A DNA stretch of 64,000 nt from Streptomyces sp. CB01580 (GCF_001905795.1 NZ_LIXJ01000003.1:592332-656331), one strand, 5' to 3'. Shown: positions 17,686 through 27,202, numbered from the stretch's first letter. Notes: generated by a model from the sequence alone, not told the origin. A program made the numbers and translations.

Positions 17686-17991
17686 CCGGACGTCCACGCT
17701 CCGACCGGACGGGGATCCGTCCAGGCTCCGACCGGACGTTCGGACTCCGACGGGACCGTGCGATCAACCTCTCCTCCCCGGCGGCCGGGCGGCGGTGCCG
17801 GAGCGGGGAGAGGGTGATCGCACGCGTCCGCCCGCGTCGGCCGGCACCCGGGTCCCCGGAGGCCGGGCGGCGTGGGCGTGGGACCGGCCCCGGCACGGCC
17901 GCCCCCACACGACCGGCCCCGGCGCTGCCGACCGCACGGCGGGCTTCGGCGTGACGAAGACGGGCGGTCGAAAGCCGCCCGCCGTCAGCCG
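17686..17991. other. Intergenic region between convergent genes
   Basis: This 306-base gap has no gene. It contains three imperfect copies of CTCCGACCGGACG (17699-17740) just after the DUF885 gene and the terminator hairpin at 17961-17981. Confidence 0.55.
17961..17981. terminator. Hairpin between DUF885 gene and sbcC
   Basis: CGGGCGG and CCGCCCG form a 7-bp stem around TCGAAAG. The position between two convergent genes suits a bidirectional terminator. Confidence 0.6.
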
Positions 17992-20900
17992 TCAGCCGTC
18001 GGCCGTGCCCGACGCGCGGTGCCGTACCGCCGATCCGTCGCGCTCCTTCACCACTTCGAGCTGGGTGGGGATACGGCGGCGCAGATCGGCCACGTGGCTG
18101 ACGATGCCGACGCTGCGGTCCCGTTCGCGCAGCGAGTCCAGGACGTCGAGCACCTCGTCGAGCGTCTGGTCGTCCAGGCTGCCGAAGCCCTCGTCGATGA
18201 AGAGCGTGTCCAGCCGTACGCCGCCCGCCTCGTCGGTGACGACATCGGCGAGGCCGAGCGCGAGAGCCAGCGAGGCGAAGAACGTCTCGCCTCCCGAGAG
18301 CGTCGCCGTGTCGCGTTCGCGGCCGGTCCAGGCGTCGACCACGTGCAGACCGAGACCGGACCTGCGGCTTCCGGTCCGGGCGTCGGAATGGACCAGGGTG
18401 TACCGGCCGGACGACATGCGTTCCAGCCGCGCGGTGGCCGCGGCGGCGACCTGTTCGAGCCGTGCGGCCAGTACGTAGGATTCCAGCCGCATCTTGCGCT
18501 CGTTGTCCGCCGAGGTACCGGCGGTGAGCGCGGCCAGCCGTGCCACCCGGTCGTACTCCTCGCGCAGCGGGCCGAGCTCGCGCACCCCGTTCGTGGCAGC
18601 GCGCGACAGCCGGGCCAGTTCGGCACAGCGCTCCCGTGCGGCGGACAGCGCGGCCGACGCCTCCCGCAGCAGCCGCTCGGCGGCATCGCAAACGGCCCGC
18701 GCGGCGTCCACCGCGGCCGGCGGCCCGTCGGCGGCGGTACGGGCCGCGGTCTCGGCGAGGCGGTCGGTGACGGCGGCGGACTCCGACTGCCAGGCATCGG
18801 TCAGCCGCTGGAGTTCACGCTGTTCGGCGTCGGTCAGCAGGCTCGCGGCGGCGTCCTGCGGGGTGTCGAACCCGGCCCGGAACGCGGCGTCGGCGAGTCG
18901 GCCGTCGGCCTCCTTGCGACGCTGTGCGGCCGCCTCCTCCTCGCGTACCGCCATGGCGGCCGCGGCGAGCAGCCCGGCCCTTCGCTCCAGCAGCTCCGCG
19001 TGCTCGGCGACGCTGGCGCGGTCGCCCCGCGCGACCGCCAAATCGGCTTCCAGCGAAGCCTGTTCCCGGTCCAGCCCCTCCCGCAGAGAAGTCCGGGCCG
19101 CGACCCGGCGCTCGGCCGACCGCAGCCCTTCCAGCCGCTCGGAGTGTTCCCGCTCGGCGGCCGCCAGTGCCTCGCGCGCCGCGTGCGTCCCGGCGGCGGT
19201 CCGGTGCGCCTCGGCGTGCCGGTCGGTCAGCCCCTCGACGAGTTCGGCGAGTTCGGCGACGGAGGGATCGGCGGCGGGTTCCACGGCGGGCTCGGAGGGG
19301 GACGGCGTCGTCCGTGCCAGCGCCCCGTCGCCCACCGGGGCCCCCGGCACGGCCGGCTCCGCACCCGCGGCCCCGGCGACGCGCCCGGCACCGGCCCGTT
19401 CGACGGCATCCGCTCCGTCCCTCGGCTGCGGCACGGCCGACCGCGCCGCGGTCCGGGCCGTCAGGTGCTGCTCGCGCAGGATCCCCAGCTCCCGGTCGGC
19501 CCGGGTGCGCACGTCCTCGGCCCGCCGGTGGGCGTCCAGGGCCCGTTCCTCGGCGGCCCGGTCGACATGGCCGTCGCTCGCGCGCGCGGGGGCGGGGTGG
19601 TCCCTCGATCCGCACACCGTGCAGTGCTCGCCGTCCACCAGTTCCGCGGCCAGTTCCGCGGCGATGTCGCGCAGACGCCGTTCGCGCAGCTCCAGCCAGG
19701 ACTCGTGGGCACCGACGGCGCGCTCCCGGGCCATGGCCAGCCGCTCGACGGCGGCCGACACCTCCAGGGCGAGCGCGTCGCGTCGCCGGGCCGCCTCCCA
19801 CCGGGCCCGAACGGGTTCCAGCCGTCCCGCGAGCTGTTCCGCGCGGGTCGCCGCCTCCTGGGCCTCCTCGATCCGGGCCCGCAGGGCGTGCCGGGCCGCC
19901 TCCCAGCCGGCCAGCCAGCCCTTCGCCTCCTGGATCAGCTCGTCGTCCGCCCGGGCCTGTCGCTCCAGCCCGGCACGTTCCGCGTCGATCTCCGCGCTGC
20001 GCCGCTCGGCGCGCTTCGCGGCGTCCAGTCCGCCGAGTTCCTGACGGAGCCCGCGCTCCAGTTCGGCCAGTTGTTCGGCGCCCGCCTCGGCGAAGGAGGC
20101 GGGCAGCGGCGCGCGGGCGCGGTCCCGGGCCTCCCGGGCGGCGTGGTAGGCGCGCTCGGCCTCCTCGCGCAGTTCCAGGGCGGGGGCGACCTGGTCCGCC
20201 TTGCGGGCGCGGGCGAGCCGTTCACGGCGCCGGTCGTGGTCGGGACGGCCGGTTTCGAGCGCGGCGGCGCGGCGCCGGGTCTCCTCGTACCGCTGCTGGA
20301 GCGCGGCACGTTCGCGTTCGGCGTCGAGGGCCAGACGTGCGGACTCCTGTCGGCCCTCGGCGAGGGCCAGCACGGACGCGGCGATGTCGAGCCGTTCCCG
20401 GGCGCCGCTACGGGCCTGCGCGGCCCACTCCAGCACGCTCGCGGCGAGCCCGGGGTCACCGGGCCGGAGGCCGGGGAGCACCGCCTCGCGCGCGGCCGGA
20501 CCGGCGGCCTGGGCGATCCGCTGAGCGGTTGCGAGGACGCGTTCGTCCCCGGCCCTGACCTGGGCCTCGGCGGCACGGCGGAGCTCGGCGAGCCGGTCCT
20601 CGACGGCGGCGAAGCGACGGGTGTCGAAGAGCCTGCCGAGCAGTTTGCCCCGCGCCTCGGCGTCGGCCCTCAGAAAGCGCGCGAAGTCGCCCTGCGGCAG
20701 GAGCACCACCTGGCAGAACTGGTCGCGGCTCATCCCGATCAGCTGCGTGATCTCCTCGCCGATCTCCTGGTGCGAGCGGCTGAGCGACCGTCGGCCGCCG
20801 TCCGGCTCGTACTCGCGCAGGCGGCTCTGCGCCTTCTCCGTCGTGAAGCCGTCGCCCTTCTTCTTGGGGCGGGGCTGGGCCGGACGCCGGGTGACTTCGA

Positions 20901-21171
20901 GGCGCCGGCCGCCGACGGTCAGGTCGAGAGTCACCTCGGTGGGTACGTCCACCGGGGCGTGGTCGCTGCGCAGCGAGCCGCCGGGGGTCTGGCGGACGCC
21001 GGGCACCGAGCCGTACAGGGCGTAGCACACGGCGTCGAGGACCGAGGTCTTCCCTGCGCCGGTCGGCCCGTGCAGCAGGAAGAGCCCGGCCGAGGAGAGC
21101 GTGTCGAAGTCGATGTGCTGGGTGCCGCCGAACGGCCCGAAGGCCGTGAGCGTGAGCCTGTGCAGCCTCAC
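17992..21171 (-). CDS. sbcC: SbcC, ATPase subunit of the SbcCD nuclease (Rad50-like)
   Basis: A 1059-residue SMC-like ATPase. The GTG at 21171 overlaps the sbcD stop (GTGA), so the two are translated together. The N-terminus has the Walker A motif LHGPTGAGKTSVLDAVCYALYG and the Q-loop region (DQFCQVVLLPQGDFARFLRA). Two long coiled-coil arms flank a zinc-hook CTVC at about residue 517, which dimerises complexes through zinc. The C-terminal lobe has the ABC signature TLSGGETFFASLALALGLADV and Walker B LDTLFIDEGFGSLD. With SbcD it processes DNA hairpins and double-strand break ends. Confidence 0.95.
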   Translation of the reverse strand: MRLHRLTLTAFGPFGGTQHIDFDTLSSAGLFLLHGPTGAGKTSVLDAVCYALYGSVPGVRQTPGGSLRSDHAPVDVPTEVTLDLTVGGRRLEVTRRPAQPRPKKKGDGFTTEKAQSRLREYEPDGGRRSLSRSHQEIGEEITQLIGMSRDQFCQVVLLPQGDFARFLRADAEARGKLLGRLFDTRRFAAVEDRLAELRRAAEAQVRAGDERVLATAQRIAQAAGPAAREAVLPGLRPGDPGLAASVLEWAAQARSGARERLDIAASVLALAEGRQESARLALDAERERAALQQRYEETRRRAAALETGRPDHDRRRERLARARKADQVAPALELREEAERAYHAAREARDRARAPLPASFAEAGAEQLAELERGLRQELGGLDAAKRAERRSAEIDAERAGLERQARADDELIQEAKGWLAGWEAARHALRARIEEAQEAATRAEQLAGRLEPVRARWEAARRRDALALEVSAAVERLAMARERAVGAHESWLELRERRLRDIAAELAAELVDGEHCTVCGSRDHPAPARASDGHVDRAAEERALDAHRRAEDVRTRADRELGILREQHLTARTAARSAVPQPRDGADAVERAGAGRVAGAAGAEPAVPGAPVGDGALARTTPSPSEPAVEPAADPSVAELAELVEGLTDRHAEAHRTAAGTHAAREALAAAEREHSERLEGLRSAERRVAARTSLREGLDREQASLEADLAVARGDRASVAEHAELLERRAGLLAAAAMAVREEEAAAQRRKEADGRLADAAFRAGFDTPQDAAASLLTDAEQRELQRLTDAWQSESAAVTDRLAETAARTAADGPPAAVDAARAVCDAAERLLREASAALSAARERCAELARLSRAATNGVRELGPLREEYDRVARLAALTAGTSADNERKMRLESYVLAARLEQVAAAATARLERMSSGRYTLVHSDARTGSRRSGLGLHVVDAWTGRERDTATLSGGETFFASLALALGLADVVTDEAGGVRLDTLFIDEGFGSLDDQTLDEVLDVLDSLRERDRSVGIVSHVADLRRRIPTQLEVVKERDGSAVRHRASGTADG

Positions 21172-22334
21172 CGGTTCACCTCGCGCAGCGTGTCGTCCAC
21201 CCGGACGTGGTCGAAGGCACCGCGCAGCACGGCGCGTTCCCGCTCGTCCGCCGCCGCACCGCCGCGCACGTGTGCCACGAAGTCCTCCGCGATCTGCTGA
21301 TCGTCGCGCCCCTGGAGGCGCTGTGCGTACGAGGCGAGCGGGTCGTCGGGGGCCCGGTCGGGGTCGAACACGAGACTGAGGGTGTGGGGGAAGCGTCCGG
21401 CGAGTCGGGCCATCGGTTCGGTGGGGCGCACCGGGTCGGTGAGCGTGGCCTCGACCCAGGAGTCCCGGTGGCGTTCCAGCGCGGGGTCGTCGAGGAGGGA
21501 GTCGAGTCGGCCGCGGAGTCTGGCGAGCGGTCGGGGCACCGGGCAGTCGACGCGTTCGGCGGTGATGCCGCCCGAGGCGTCGAGGTCGACGAGCCACATC
21601 GTCTTGCGGTGGGTGGCCTCGGAGAAGGAGTAGGCGAGCGGTGAACCGGAGTAGCGGATCCGCTCGGTGACGGTCTGGCAGCCGTGGAGGTGTCCGAGCG
21701 CCACGTAGTCGACGCCGTGGAAGACTCCGGCGGGTACGGCGGCGACCCCGCCGACGGTGATGTCGCGTTCGCTGTCGCTGGGTTCCCCGCCCGCGACGAA
21801 GGCGTGGGCGAGCACGACGGACCTGGTGCCTCCGGGCCGTTCGGCGAGGTCGGCGCGCACCCGTTCCATGGCGGCGCCCAGCACCGCCTCGTGTCCGGCG
21901 CGCTCCGCCCCGAGGACGTCCTTGACCAGGGCGGGTTCCAGATAGGGCAGTCCGTAGAACGCCACGTCGCCGTGGGTGTCGCGCAGGACGACGGGGGTGG
22001 CGCAGTGGGCGGGGTCGGTCCGCAGATGGATTCCGGCCCGCCCGATCAGCCCGGCGCCGACACCGAGCCTGCGCGCCGAGTCGTGGTTCCCGGAGATCAT
22101 CACGGTGGGCACCCCGGCGGCGGCGAGCCGGTGCAGCGCGTCGTCGAAGAGCTCGACGGCGGACAGCGGGGGCACGGCCCGGTCGTACACGTCACCCGCC
22201 ACGACGACCGCGTCCACCTCGTGCTCGTGCACCGTGGCCACCAGGTGGTCCAGGTGGGCCGCCTGGGCTTCGAGCAGGGAGACCCGGTGGAAGGACCGGC
22301 CCAGGTGCCAGTCCGATGTGTGCAGAATTCTCAC
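21168..22334 (-). CDS. sbcD: SbcD, nuclease subunit of the SbcCD complex (Mre11-like)
   Basis: A 388-residue metallophosphoesterase. The phosphodiesterase motifs are in order: TSDWHLGRS, VVVAGDVYDRA, MISGNHDS, LAHAFVAGG and ALGHLHGCQ, which coordinate two Mn ions. It is the 3'-5' exonuclease and endonuclease partner of SbcC, whose gene overlaps its last bases. The start ATG (MRILHTSDWHLG) is that of the whole family. The pair is a two-gene operon; the terminator lies beyond sbcC. Confidence 0.95.
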   Translation of the reverse strand: MRILHTSDWHLGRSFHRVSLLEAQAAHLDHLVATVHEHEVDAVVVAGDVYDRAVPPLSAVELFDDALHRLAAAGVPTVMISGNHDSARRLGVGAGLIGRAGIHLRTDPAHCATPVVLRDTHGDVAFYGLPYLEPALVKDVLGAERAGHEAVLGAAMERVRADLAERPGGTRSVVLAHAFVAGGEPSDSERDITVGGVAAVPAGVFHGVDYVALGHLHGCQTVTERIRYSGSPLAYSFSEATHRKTMWLVDLDASGGITAERVDCPVPRPLARLRGRLDSLLDDPALERHRDSWVEATLTDPVRPTEPMARLAGRFPHTLSLVFDPDRAPDDPLASYAQRLQGRDDQQIAEDFVAHVRGGAAADERERAVLRGAFDHVRVDDTLREVNR

Positions 22335-22532
22335 GTGTCGGCTCCGCCCTGCGTCATCTTCTTCCTCCGCCCCCGCGTCCGGTTCCGCGCCCGGCGCACA
22401 CCACGATCGGCCCGCCTGCCGACGCGGCTTCGTGATCCGCGCCGATCGCCCGCCGCGACCGCTTCCGTACCGGTGAGCACACTGTTCTCACCGCTCACAG
22501 TGTCCCACCGGCATCGGCCGCCCACGGCGCCT

Positions 22533-23480
22533 TCAGCCGAGAAGATCGACCGGCGTCCCGACGCCGAGCCGTTCCGCCTGCCGGTAGGCGGCCCAGGCGA
22601 CGGCCAGGTCCTGCCAGGGGAGCCCGACGGGTGCGTATACGGAGCGTGCGGTGTCCGGGACGCGGCCGGGACGGGTGCCGTCGAGCAGTTCGCCGAGCGT
22701 GGCGTGCACGGCGTCGGGCGGCAGTCCCGCCACGGCCAGGGCTCCCGCGGTCGCGGCGAGTTCGCGGTCGTCGACGACGAGGAGGGCGGAGCCGAGCAGG
22801 TCGGCGGAGAGTTCCTGTTTGCCGGGCTCGTCGGCACCGAGTGTGGTGAAGTGCTGGCCGGGACGGGTGTCGGCGAGGCCCAGCAGCGGGGTCCGCGACC
22901 AGGTGGCGAGCAGGACGACGTCCGCGGCGGCGGCGACCTCGGCCGCCGAGCCGAGGACACGGCCCCGGTGCCGGCCGGCGAAGCCTGCCGCGCGCTCCGG
23001 GTCGGTGTCGTGCACCACCAGGTCGCGGAATTCGCGCAGGCTCCGAACGCCACGGACCATGATCTCGGCCTGCGCGCCCGCTCCGACGACGCCGAGCACC
23101 GCTTCGCCCGCCGGATCGGGTGCGGCGAGGACATGGGTGCCGAGGGCCGCGGCGAGGCCGGTCCGCCAGGCCGTGACGGTGGCGGAGTCGAGCAGGGCGA
23201 GGAGTTCGCCGTCCCGTCCGCTGTGCAGGCAGATCACACCGCGCAGCGCGGGCCGGGCGCCCGGGAACTTGGCGTTGACCTTGACGGTGTACGCGTCGAC
23301 GCCCGGCAGCAGTCCGGGCATCAGGGCCGTCGCCGTGCCCGGGAACGGGAGGTCCGTACGGATCCGCCGACCGGCGACGGTGGAGGCACCGGCCCGGCGG
23401 AAGCCGTCGCGCAGGGCCTCCAGACAGGCGTCCGGTTCGAGCACGGCCAGGAGATCGCTGTTGGTCAGAAGCCGGGTCAT
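22533..23480 (-). CDS. Ornithine cyclodeaminase / mu-crystallin family protein
   Basis: A 315-residue protein with the typical order: LLTNSDLLAVLEP, an Arg-rich segment, YTVKVNAKFPGARPALRGVICLHS, the conserved LDSATVTAWRTGLAAALG, and a Rossmann domain with LGVVGAGAQAEIMVRGV. Homologues include ornithine cyclodeaminase, alanine dehydrogenase (archaeal) and ketimine reductases, all NAD(P)-dependent. The end LPWQDLAVAWAAYRQAERLGVGTPVDLLG is also typical. No linked pathway gene decides the substrate. Confidence 0.88.
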   Translation of the reverse strand: MTRLLTNSDLLAVLEPDACLEALRDGFRRAGASTVAGRRIRTDLPFPGTATALMPGLLPGVDAYTVKVNAKFPGARPALRGVICLHSGRDGELLALLDSATVTAWRTGLAAALGTHVLAAPDPAGEAVLGVVGAGAQAEIMVRGVRSLREFRDLVVHDTDPERAAGFAGRHRGRVLGSAAEVAAAADVVLLATWSRTPLLGLADTRPGQHFTTLGADEPGKQELSADLLGSALLVVDDRELAATAGALAVAGLPPDAVHATLGELLDGTRPGRVPDTARSVYAPVGLPWQDLAVAWAAYRQAERLGVGTPVDLLG

Positions 23481-23592
23481 GGCCCCATTGTCCGATGCGG
23501 CCGACGGGCTCCCGCCCGTGCCCCCGCACCGGGACGTCGCGTGCGCGAGGCCGTCGGGACGGACGCCCCGGCGAGCCGTCCCGGCCGGTCCT

Positions 23593-23662
23593 CCCCGCCG
23601 GGCGCCTGCGTCACGCGTCCCCGTACGCCCCGCCGGGCGCCTACGTCACGCGTCCCCGTACG
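23593..23662. repeat. 35-bp tandem duplication at the 3' end of the yigZ-like gene
   Basis: Two copies of a 35-bp unit starting CCCGCCGGGCGCCT and running through GTCACGCGTCCCCGTACG lie head to tail with a single mismatch (TGC versus TAC). The second copy contains the stop codon region of the IMPACT-family gene, and the first lies just downstream of it. Confidence 0.85.
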
Positions 23663-24272
23663 CCTCGCCGCCGAGTTCCAGCCGGGCCTCGCCCGCCGTC
23701 GCATCGGCGAGCCAGCCGCGGAACGATTCCACGTCGGAGTCGGGCAGTCCGACCTCGATGACGACGGCCTCCGCGTACCGGACCTCGCGCACGGACCGGC
23801 CGGTGGCCCGCAGATCGTTCTCCAGCCTGCCGGCCCGCTGATGCCCGATGGTGATCGTGGCGAGGCGGAACCGCTGCCGGGTGATGGTGCCGAGGGAGTC
23901 GAGGGCCTCGCCGACCACTCCCCCGTACGCCCGGATCAGGCCCCCCGCTCCGAGTTTCACGCCCCCGTAGTAGCGGGTGACGACGGCGACGACGTAGCGC
24001 ATCTCCCGGCGGGTCAGCATCTGCAGCATCGGGACACCGGCGGTGCCGCCCGGTTCTCCGTCGTCGCCGGCCTTCTGCACGGACGCATCGGCGCCGATCA
24101 CGTAGGCGAAGCAGTGGTGGGTGGCGGTGGGGTGCTCGGCGCGTACGCGTGCGACGAAGTCCTGCGCCTCCTGTTCGGTGGCGGCGGGGGCGAGCGCGCA
24201 GATGAAACGTGACCGGTTGATCTCGGTCTCGTGCACGCCCGCGCGGGCGACGGTCCGGTACTGCTCCTGCAT
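23646..24272 (-). CDS. YigZ/IMPACT family protein
   Basis: A 208-residue protein. The N-terminal IMPACT domain has INRSRFICALAPAATEQEAQDFVARVRAEHPTATHHCFAYVIG and DDGEPGGTAGVPMLQML, then VVTRYYGGVKLGAGGLIRAYG; the C-terminus is the UPF0029 ferredoxin-like domain. The family is linked in eukaryotes to regulation of translation through GCN2, and in bacteria its role is unclear. Its 3' end was duplicated in tandem just beyond the stop codon. Confidence 0.92.
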   Translation of the reverse strand: MQEQYRTVARAGVHETEINRSRFICALAPAATEQEAQDFVARVRAEHPTATHHCFAYVIGADASVQKAGDDGEPGGTAGVPMLQMLTRREMRYVVAVVTRYYGGVKLGAGGLIRAYGGVVGEALDSLGTITRQRFRLATITIGHQRAGRLENDLRATGRSVREVRYAEAVVIEVGLPDSDVESFRGWLADATAGEARLELGGEAYGDA

Positions 24273-24330
24273 CCGGCCAGCCTATGCCCCTTCCGGGAAC
24301 AGCCGGAGACCGCCGTCCGTTGTCCCGGTC

Positions 24331-24741
24331 ATGTACGCAGACTCGGAGACGATCCGCAGGATTCTTCTGGACACGGGCGACACCTGGGCCGTGGTCGGCC
24401 TCTCCGACAACCCGTCGCGGGCGGCCCATCGTGTCGCCGAGGTGCTTCAGCGCTTCGGCAAGCGGGTGGTCCCGGTGCATCCGAAGGCGGAGCCGGTCCA
24501 CGGCGAGCAGGGGTACGCCTCGCTGGCGGACATCCCGTTCCCGGTGGACGTGGTGGACGTCTTCGTCAACAGCGGGCTGGCGGGCGGCGTGGCCGACGAG
24601 GCGGTGGCGATCGGCGCGAAGGCGGTCTGGTTCCAGCTCGGCGTGATCGACACCGAGGCGTACGAACGCACGCGCGCGGCCGGGCTCGACATGATCATGG
24701 ACCGCTGCCCCGCGATCGAGATCCCCGCGCTGCGCGGTTAG
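24331..24741 (+). CDS. CoA-binding domain protein
   Basis: A 136-residue, single Rossmann-like CoA-binding domain: WAVVGLSDNPSRAAHRVAEVLQRFGKRVVPVHPKAEPVHGEQGY, then VDVVDVFVNSGLAGGVADEAVAIGAKAVWFQLGV and a final DRCPAIEI. It matches the YccU-like proteins that resemble the N-terminus of succinyl-CoA synthetase alpha. It binds CoA or a CoA ester, and its physiological role is not known. It is divergent from the IMPACT gene, with the start codons 58 bases apart. Confidence 0.9.
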   Translation: MYADSETIRRILLDTGDTWAVVGLSDNPSRAAHRVAEVLQRFGKRVVPVHPKAEPVHGEQGYASLADIPFPVDVVDVFVNSGLAGGVADEAVAIGAKAVWFQLGVIDTEAYERTRAAGLDMIMDRCPAIEIPALRG

Positions 24742-24860
24742 GGCCTGTCTCCAACGGCCGCCTGCCGTGCGGCGCCCGGCACGTGCGGTCGTGGCGGCCC
24801 GTCCCCCGTCCGGATGTGCGTGGTGTGCACATCGGTGGGCGGCTGGGAGAATGACGGGCT

Positions 24861-25712
24861 GTGACCACTGTGCCGTCGCCGACCGCCCCCCACTCCCGAG
24901 CGGGGCTCGCGAAGCAACTGTCCGAGCTGGGAGTGGCGCGGGGCCGCGTCCTGATGGTCCATGCCTCGATGCGTGCGGTGGGCCCGGTGAGCGGCGGCGT
25001 CCGGGCGGTGGTGGGAGCGTTGCGGGACGCGCTCGGCGAGGGCGGCACGCTCGTCGTCCCGTCCTTCACCCCGGAGAACTCGGACACCTCTCCGCAGTAC
25101 CTCGACCGGGTGCGCGGTCTGACCGACCGGGAGCGGGAGGCCCTGCGGGCGCGGATGCCCGCCTTCGACCCGGCGACGACGGCCGCGCCGTCGATGGGCC
25201 TGCTCCCGGAGACCGTACGGCTCACCGAGGGGGCGGTGCGCAGCGACCATCCTCAGACGTCCTTCACCGCGCTCGGCCCCCAGGCCGGGGAGCTGACGGC
25301 GGGCCACCGTCCCGACTGCCACCTCGGCGAGGACTCCCCGCTGGCCCGTCTCCACGAGCTGCGCGCCCAGGTGCTGCTGCTGGGCACCGGGTTCGACACC
25401 TGCACCGCGTTCCACCTGGGCGAGTATCGGATGCCGTCCCCGCCCCGTCGCCGCTACCGCTGCGTGGTGGGGTCCGGAGGGCGGCGCCAGTGGTGGGAGT
25501 ACGAGGACGTCGCGCTGGACGACGGCGATTTCGCCGTGCTGGGAGCCGAGTTCGCGTGCGCGGACGGTGGTGCGGGGGTACGGAGCGGTCCGGTCGGTTC
25601 GTCGACGAGCCTGCTCTTCCGCCTGGACGCCGCCGTCGATTTCGCGGCCCGCCGTCTGCCCTCGCTCCGTGCCGGTGTCGCGGACCGTGCGCCGTGCCGC
25701 ACGGACGGCTGA
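24861..25712 (+). CDS. AAC(3)-family N-acetyltransferase
   Basis: A 283-residue protein with a GTG start (MTTVPSPTAPHSRAGLAKQLSELG). The family's motifs are visible: VLMVHASMRAVGPVSGG, GGTLVVPSFTPENSD, GLLPETVRLTEGAVRSDHPQTSFTALG and LLLGTGFDTCTAFHLGEY. Members include aminoglycoside 3-N-acetyltransferases and the spore-coat protein YokD, and many chromosomal Streptomyces copies have no proven resistance role. It is therefore a candidate, not a demonstrated, resistance gene. It converges with the XRE-cupin gene, 12 bases between stops. Confidence 0.88.
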   Translation: MTTVPSPTAPHSRAGLAKQLSELGVARGRVLMVHASMRAVGPVSGGVRAVVGALRDALGEGGTLVVPSFTPENSDTSPQYLDRVRGLTDREREALRARMPAFDPATTAAPSMGLLPETVRLTEGAVRSDHPQTSFTALGPQAGELTAGHRPDCHLGEDSPLARLHELRAQVLLLGTGFDTCTAFHLGEYRMPSPPRRRYRCVVGSGGRRQWWEYEDVALDDGDFAVLGAEFACADGGAGVRSGPVGSSTSLLFRLDAAVDFAARRLPSLRAGVADRAPCRTDG

Positions 25713-25724
25713 CGGACGCGGCGT

Positions 25725-26297
25725 TCAGCGCGCGGGCGGGATGGAGACCGCCATGGTGGCCTCGGCCGGTTCGATGCCGTCGTTGCGGTAGGTGTGCGCG
25801 TGGTGCGCCTCGAACGTGGCGGAGACACCGGCGGGTAGGGCGTACGGGGTGCCGTCGACGACGAGGGTGAGCTCGCCCGCCGTGACGTGGAGCAGTTCGA
25901 CGGCGCCCTCCGGGTGCGGGTCAAAGGTGCGGCTGTCGCCGGGCATCAGGCGCCACGTCCACAGTTCGAGCGGTCCCCGGGCCTCCGTGCCGACGCGCAG
26001 GACGGCGGAACTCCCCGCCGGCGTCGACCACATGCGTACCGCCCGGTCCCCGCGCACGAGGCGGACCGGCGGCACCGGTTCGTGGTCCAGCAGCGTGGTG
26101 ATCCCGACCCCCAGCGCATCGGCCAGCTTCACCGTCGTACCGACACTCGGGTTGGTGCGGGCCTGCTCGATCTGGATGATCATGCCGCGGCTGACCCCGG
26201 CGCGGGCGGCCAGGGCGTCCAGGGTGAAGCCGCGTTCGCTTCGCCAGCGCTTGAGGTTGCGGGCCAGCGACTGGGTGAGCCGATCGAGGTCAGACAC
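25725..26297 (-). CDS. XRE-cupin transcriptional regulator
   Basis: A 190-residue protein with a GTG start at 26297. It has an N-terminal XRE helix-turn-helix (LKRWRSERGFTLDALAARAGVSRGMIIQIEQARTNPSVGTTVKLADALG) and a C-terminal cupin (HPEGAVELLHVTAGELTLVVDGTPYALPAGVSATFEAHHAHTYRN). This architecture senses small polar ligands, for example amino acids or their derivatives, and controls nearby catabolic or detoxification genes. No obvious target is linked. Confidence 0.92.
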   Translation of the reverse strand: MSDLDRLTQSLARNLKRWRSERGFTLDALAARAGVSRGMIIQIEQARTNPSVGTTVKLADALGVGITTLLDHEPVPPVRLVRGDRAVRMWSTPAGSSAVLRVGTEARGPLELWTWRLMPGDSRTFDPHPEGAVELLHVTAGELTLVVDGTPYALPAGVSATFEAHHAHTYRNDGIEPAEATMAVSIPPAR

Positions 26298-26401
26298 GTT
26301 CCGTCCAGGACTCCGGGGACGAGGGCCGACGACGGCGGCACCGCGGTGCGGCGCGACCGACGATGCACGGCACTGTACTGCGCCGTCCGGTCCGGCCGTC
26401 C

Positions 26402-27202
26402 TCAGCCGACGGGCGGGCCGGGGGTCTCGCCGGGCTCCGCCAGCGCGAGCAGCTGCTCGGGGGTGGCGTCCGCCGGGATCGGCACCGGTGCGGGGGTGCG
26501 CAGCGGCGGCTGCCAGCCCTTCTCCGGGTCCCAGCTGCGCACGACACGGGCGGGGGCCCCGGCCACCACCGCGTGGTCGGGCACGTGGCCGCGTACGACG
26601 GCGCCCGCGGCCACCACCACGTTGCGTCCGAGGGTGGCCCCCGGGAGTATCACCGATCCGGTGCCGATCCAGCAGCCGGGTCCTATGGCGACCGGCTCCA
26701 TGCGGGGCCACTGCCGGCCGATCGGCTCGTGCGGATCGTCGTAGCTGTGGTTGGTGGACGTGATGTAGACGTACGGTCCGCAGTACGTGTCGGAGCCGAT
26801 GGTGACCCGGGTGTCGGCGACGACATGGCTTCCCCTGCCGAGCACCACACCGTCGCCGAGGGTCAGGATCGGTTCGGGTCCCAGGTCCAGATCGGGCATG
26901 AGTCCCGCGGTGAGCGTGACCTGTTCGCCTATCACGCAGTGGGCGCCCAGTTCGATCCACTTCTCGCCGAAGACGGTGCCCTGCGGAAAGGCCAGCCGGG
27001 TCCCGTCGCCGATCCGGCCGAACCGCAGTCCACCGGGGTGCTCCGCGGTGACCGCGCCCCACTCCCGCACCCGGCGCCAGCCGTGGTGGACGGCGCGGGA
27101 GAGGACGCGCCGCCGCCAGGCGGCGAGAGGGGAGAACGTGTTCCTGTTATTCGGCACCCGCACACGGTAGTCGGCGGCGTGCGGCCCGATCGCCGCGAGC
27201 AC
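26402..27202 (-). CDS. Left-handed beta-helix acyltransferase
   Basis: Up to 266 residues from the GTG at 27202; a start at the GTG at 27163 is equally plausible. It has hexapeptide repeats (LGDGVVLGRGSHVVADTRVTIGSDTYCGPYVYITSTNHSYDDPHEPIG, then VAIGPGCWIGTGSVILPGATLGRNVVVAAGAVVRGHVPDHAVVAG), the fold of O-acetyltransferases of the LbH family. The NHSYDDP segment carries the likely catalytic His. The substrate could be a sugar or surface polymer. It is divergent from the gamma-carbonic-anhydrase-like gene. Confidence 0.85.
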   Translation of the reverse strand: MLAAIGPHAADYRVRVPNNRNTFSPLAAWRRRVLSRAVHHGWRRVREWGAVTAEHPGGLRFGRIGDGTRLAFPQGTVFGEKWIELGAHCVIGEQVTLTAGLMPDLDLGPEPILTLGDGVVLGRGSHVVADTRVTIGSDTYCGPYVYITSTNHSYDDPHEPIGRQWPRMEPVAIGPGCWIGTGSVILPGATLGRNVVVAAGAVVRGHVPDHAVVAGAPARVVRSWDPEKGWQPPLRTPAPVPIPADATPEQLLALAEPGETPGPPVG

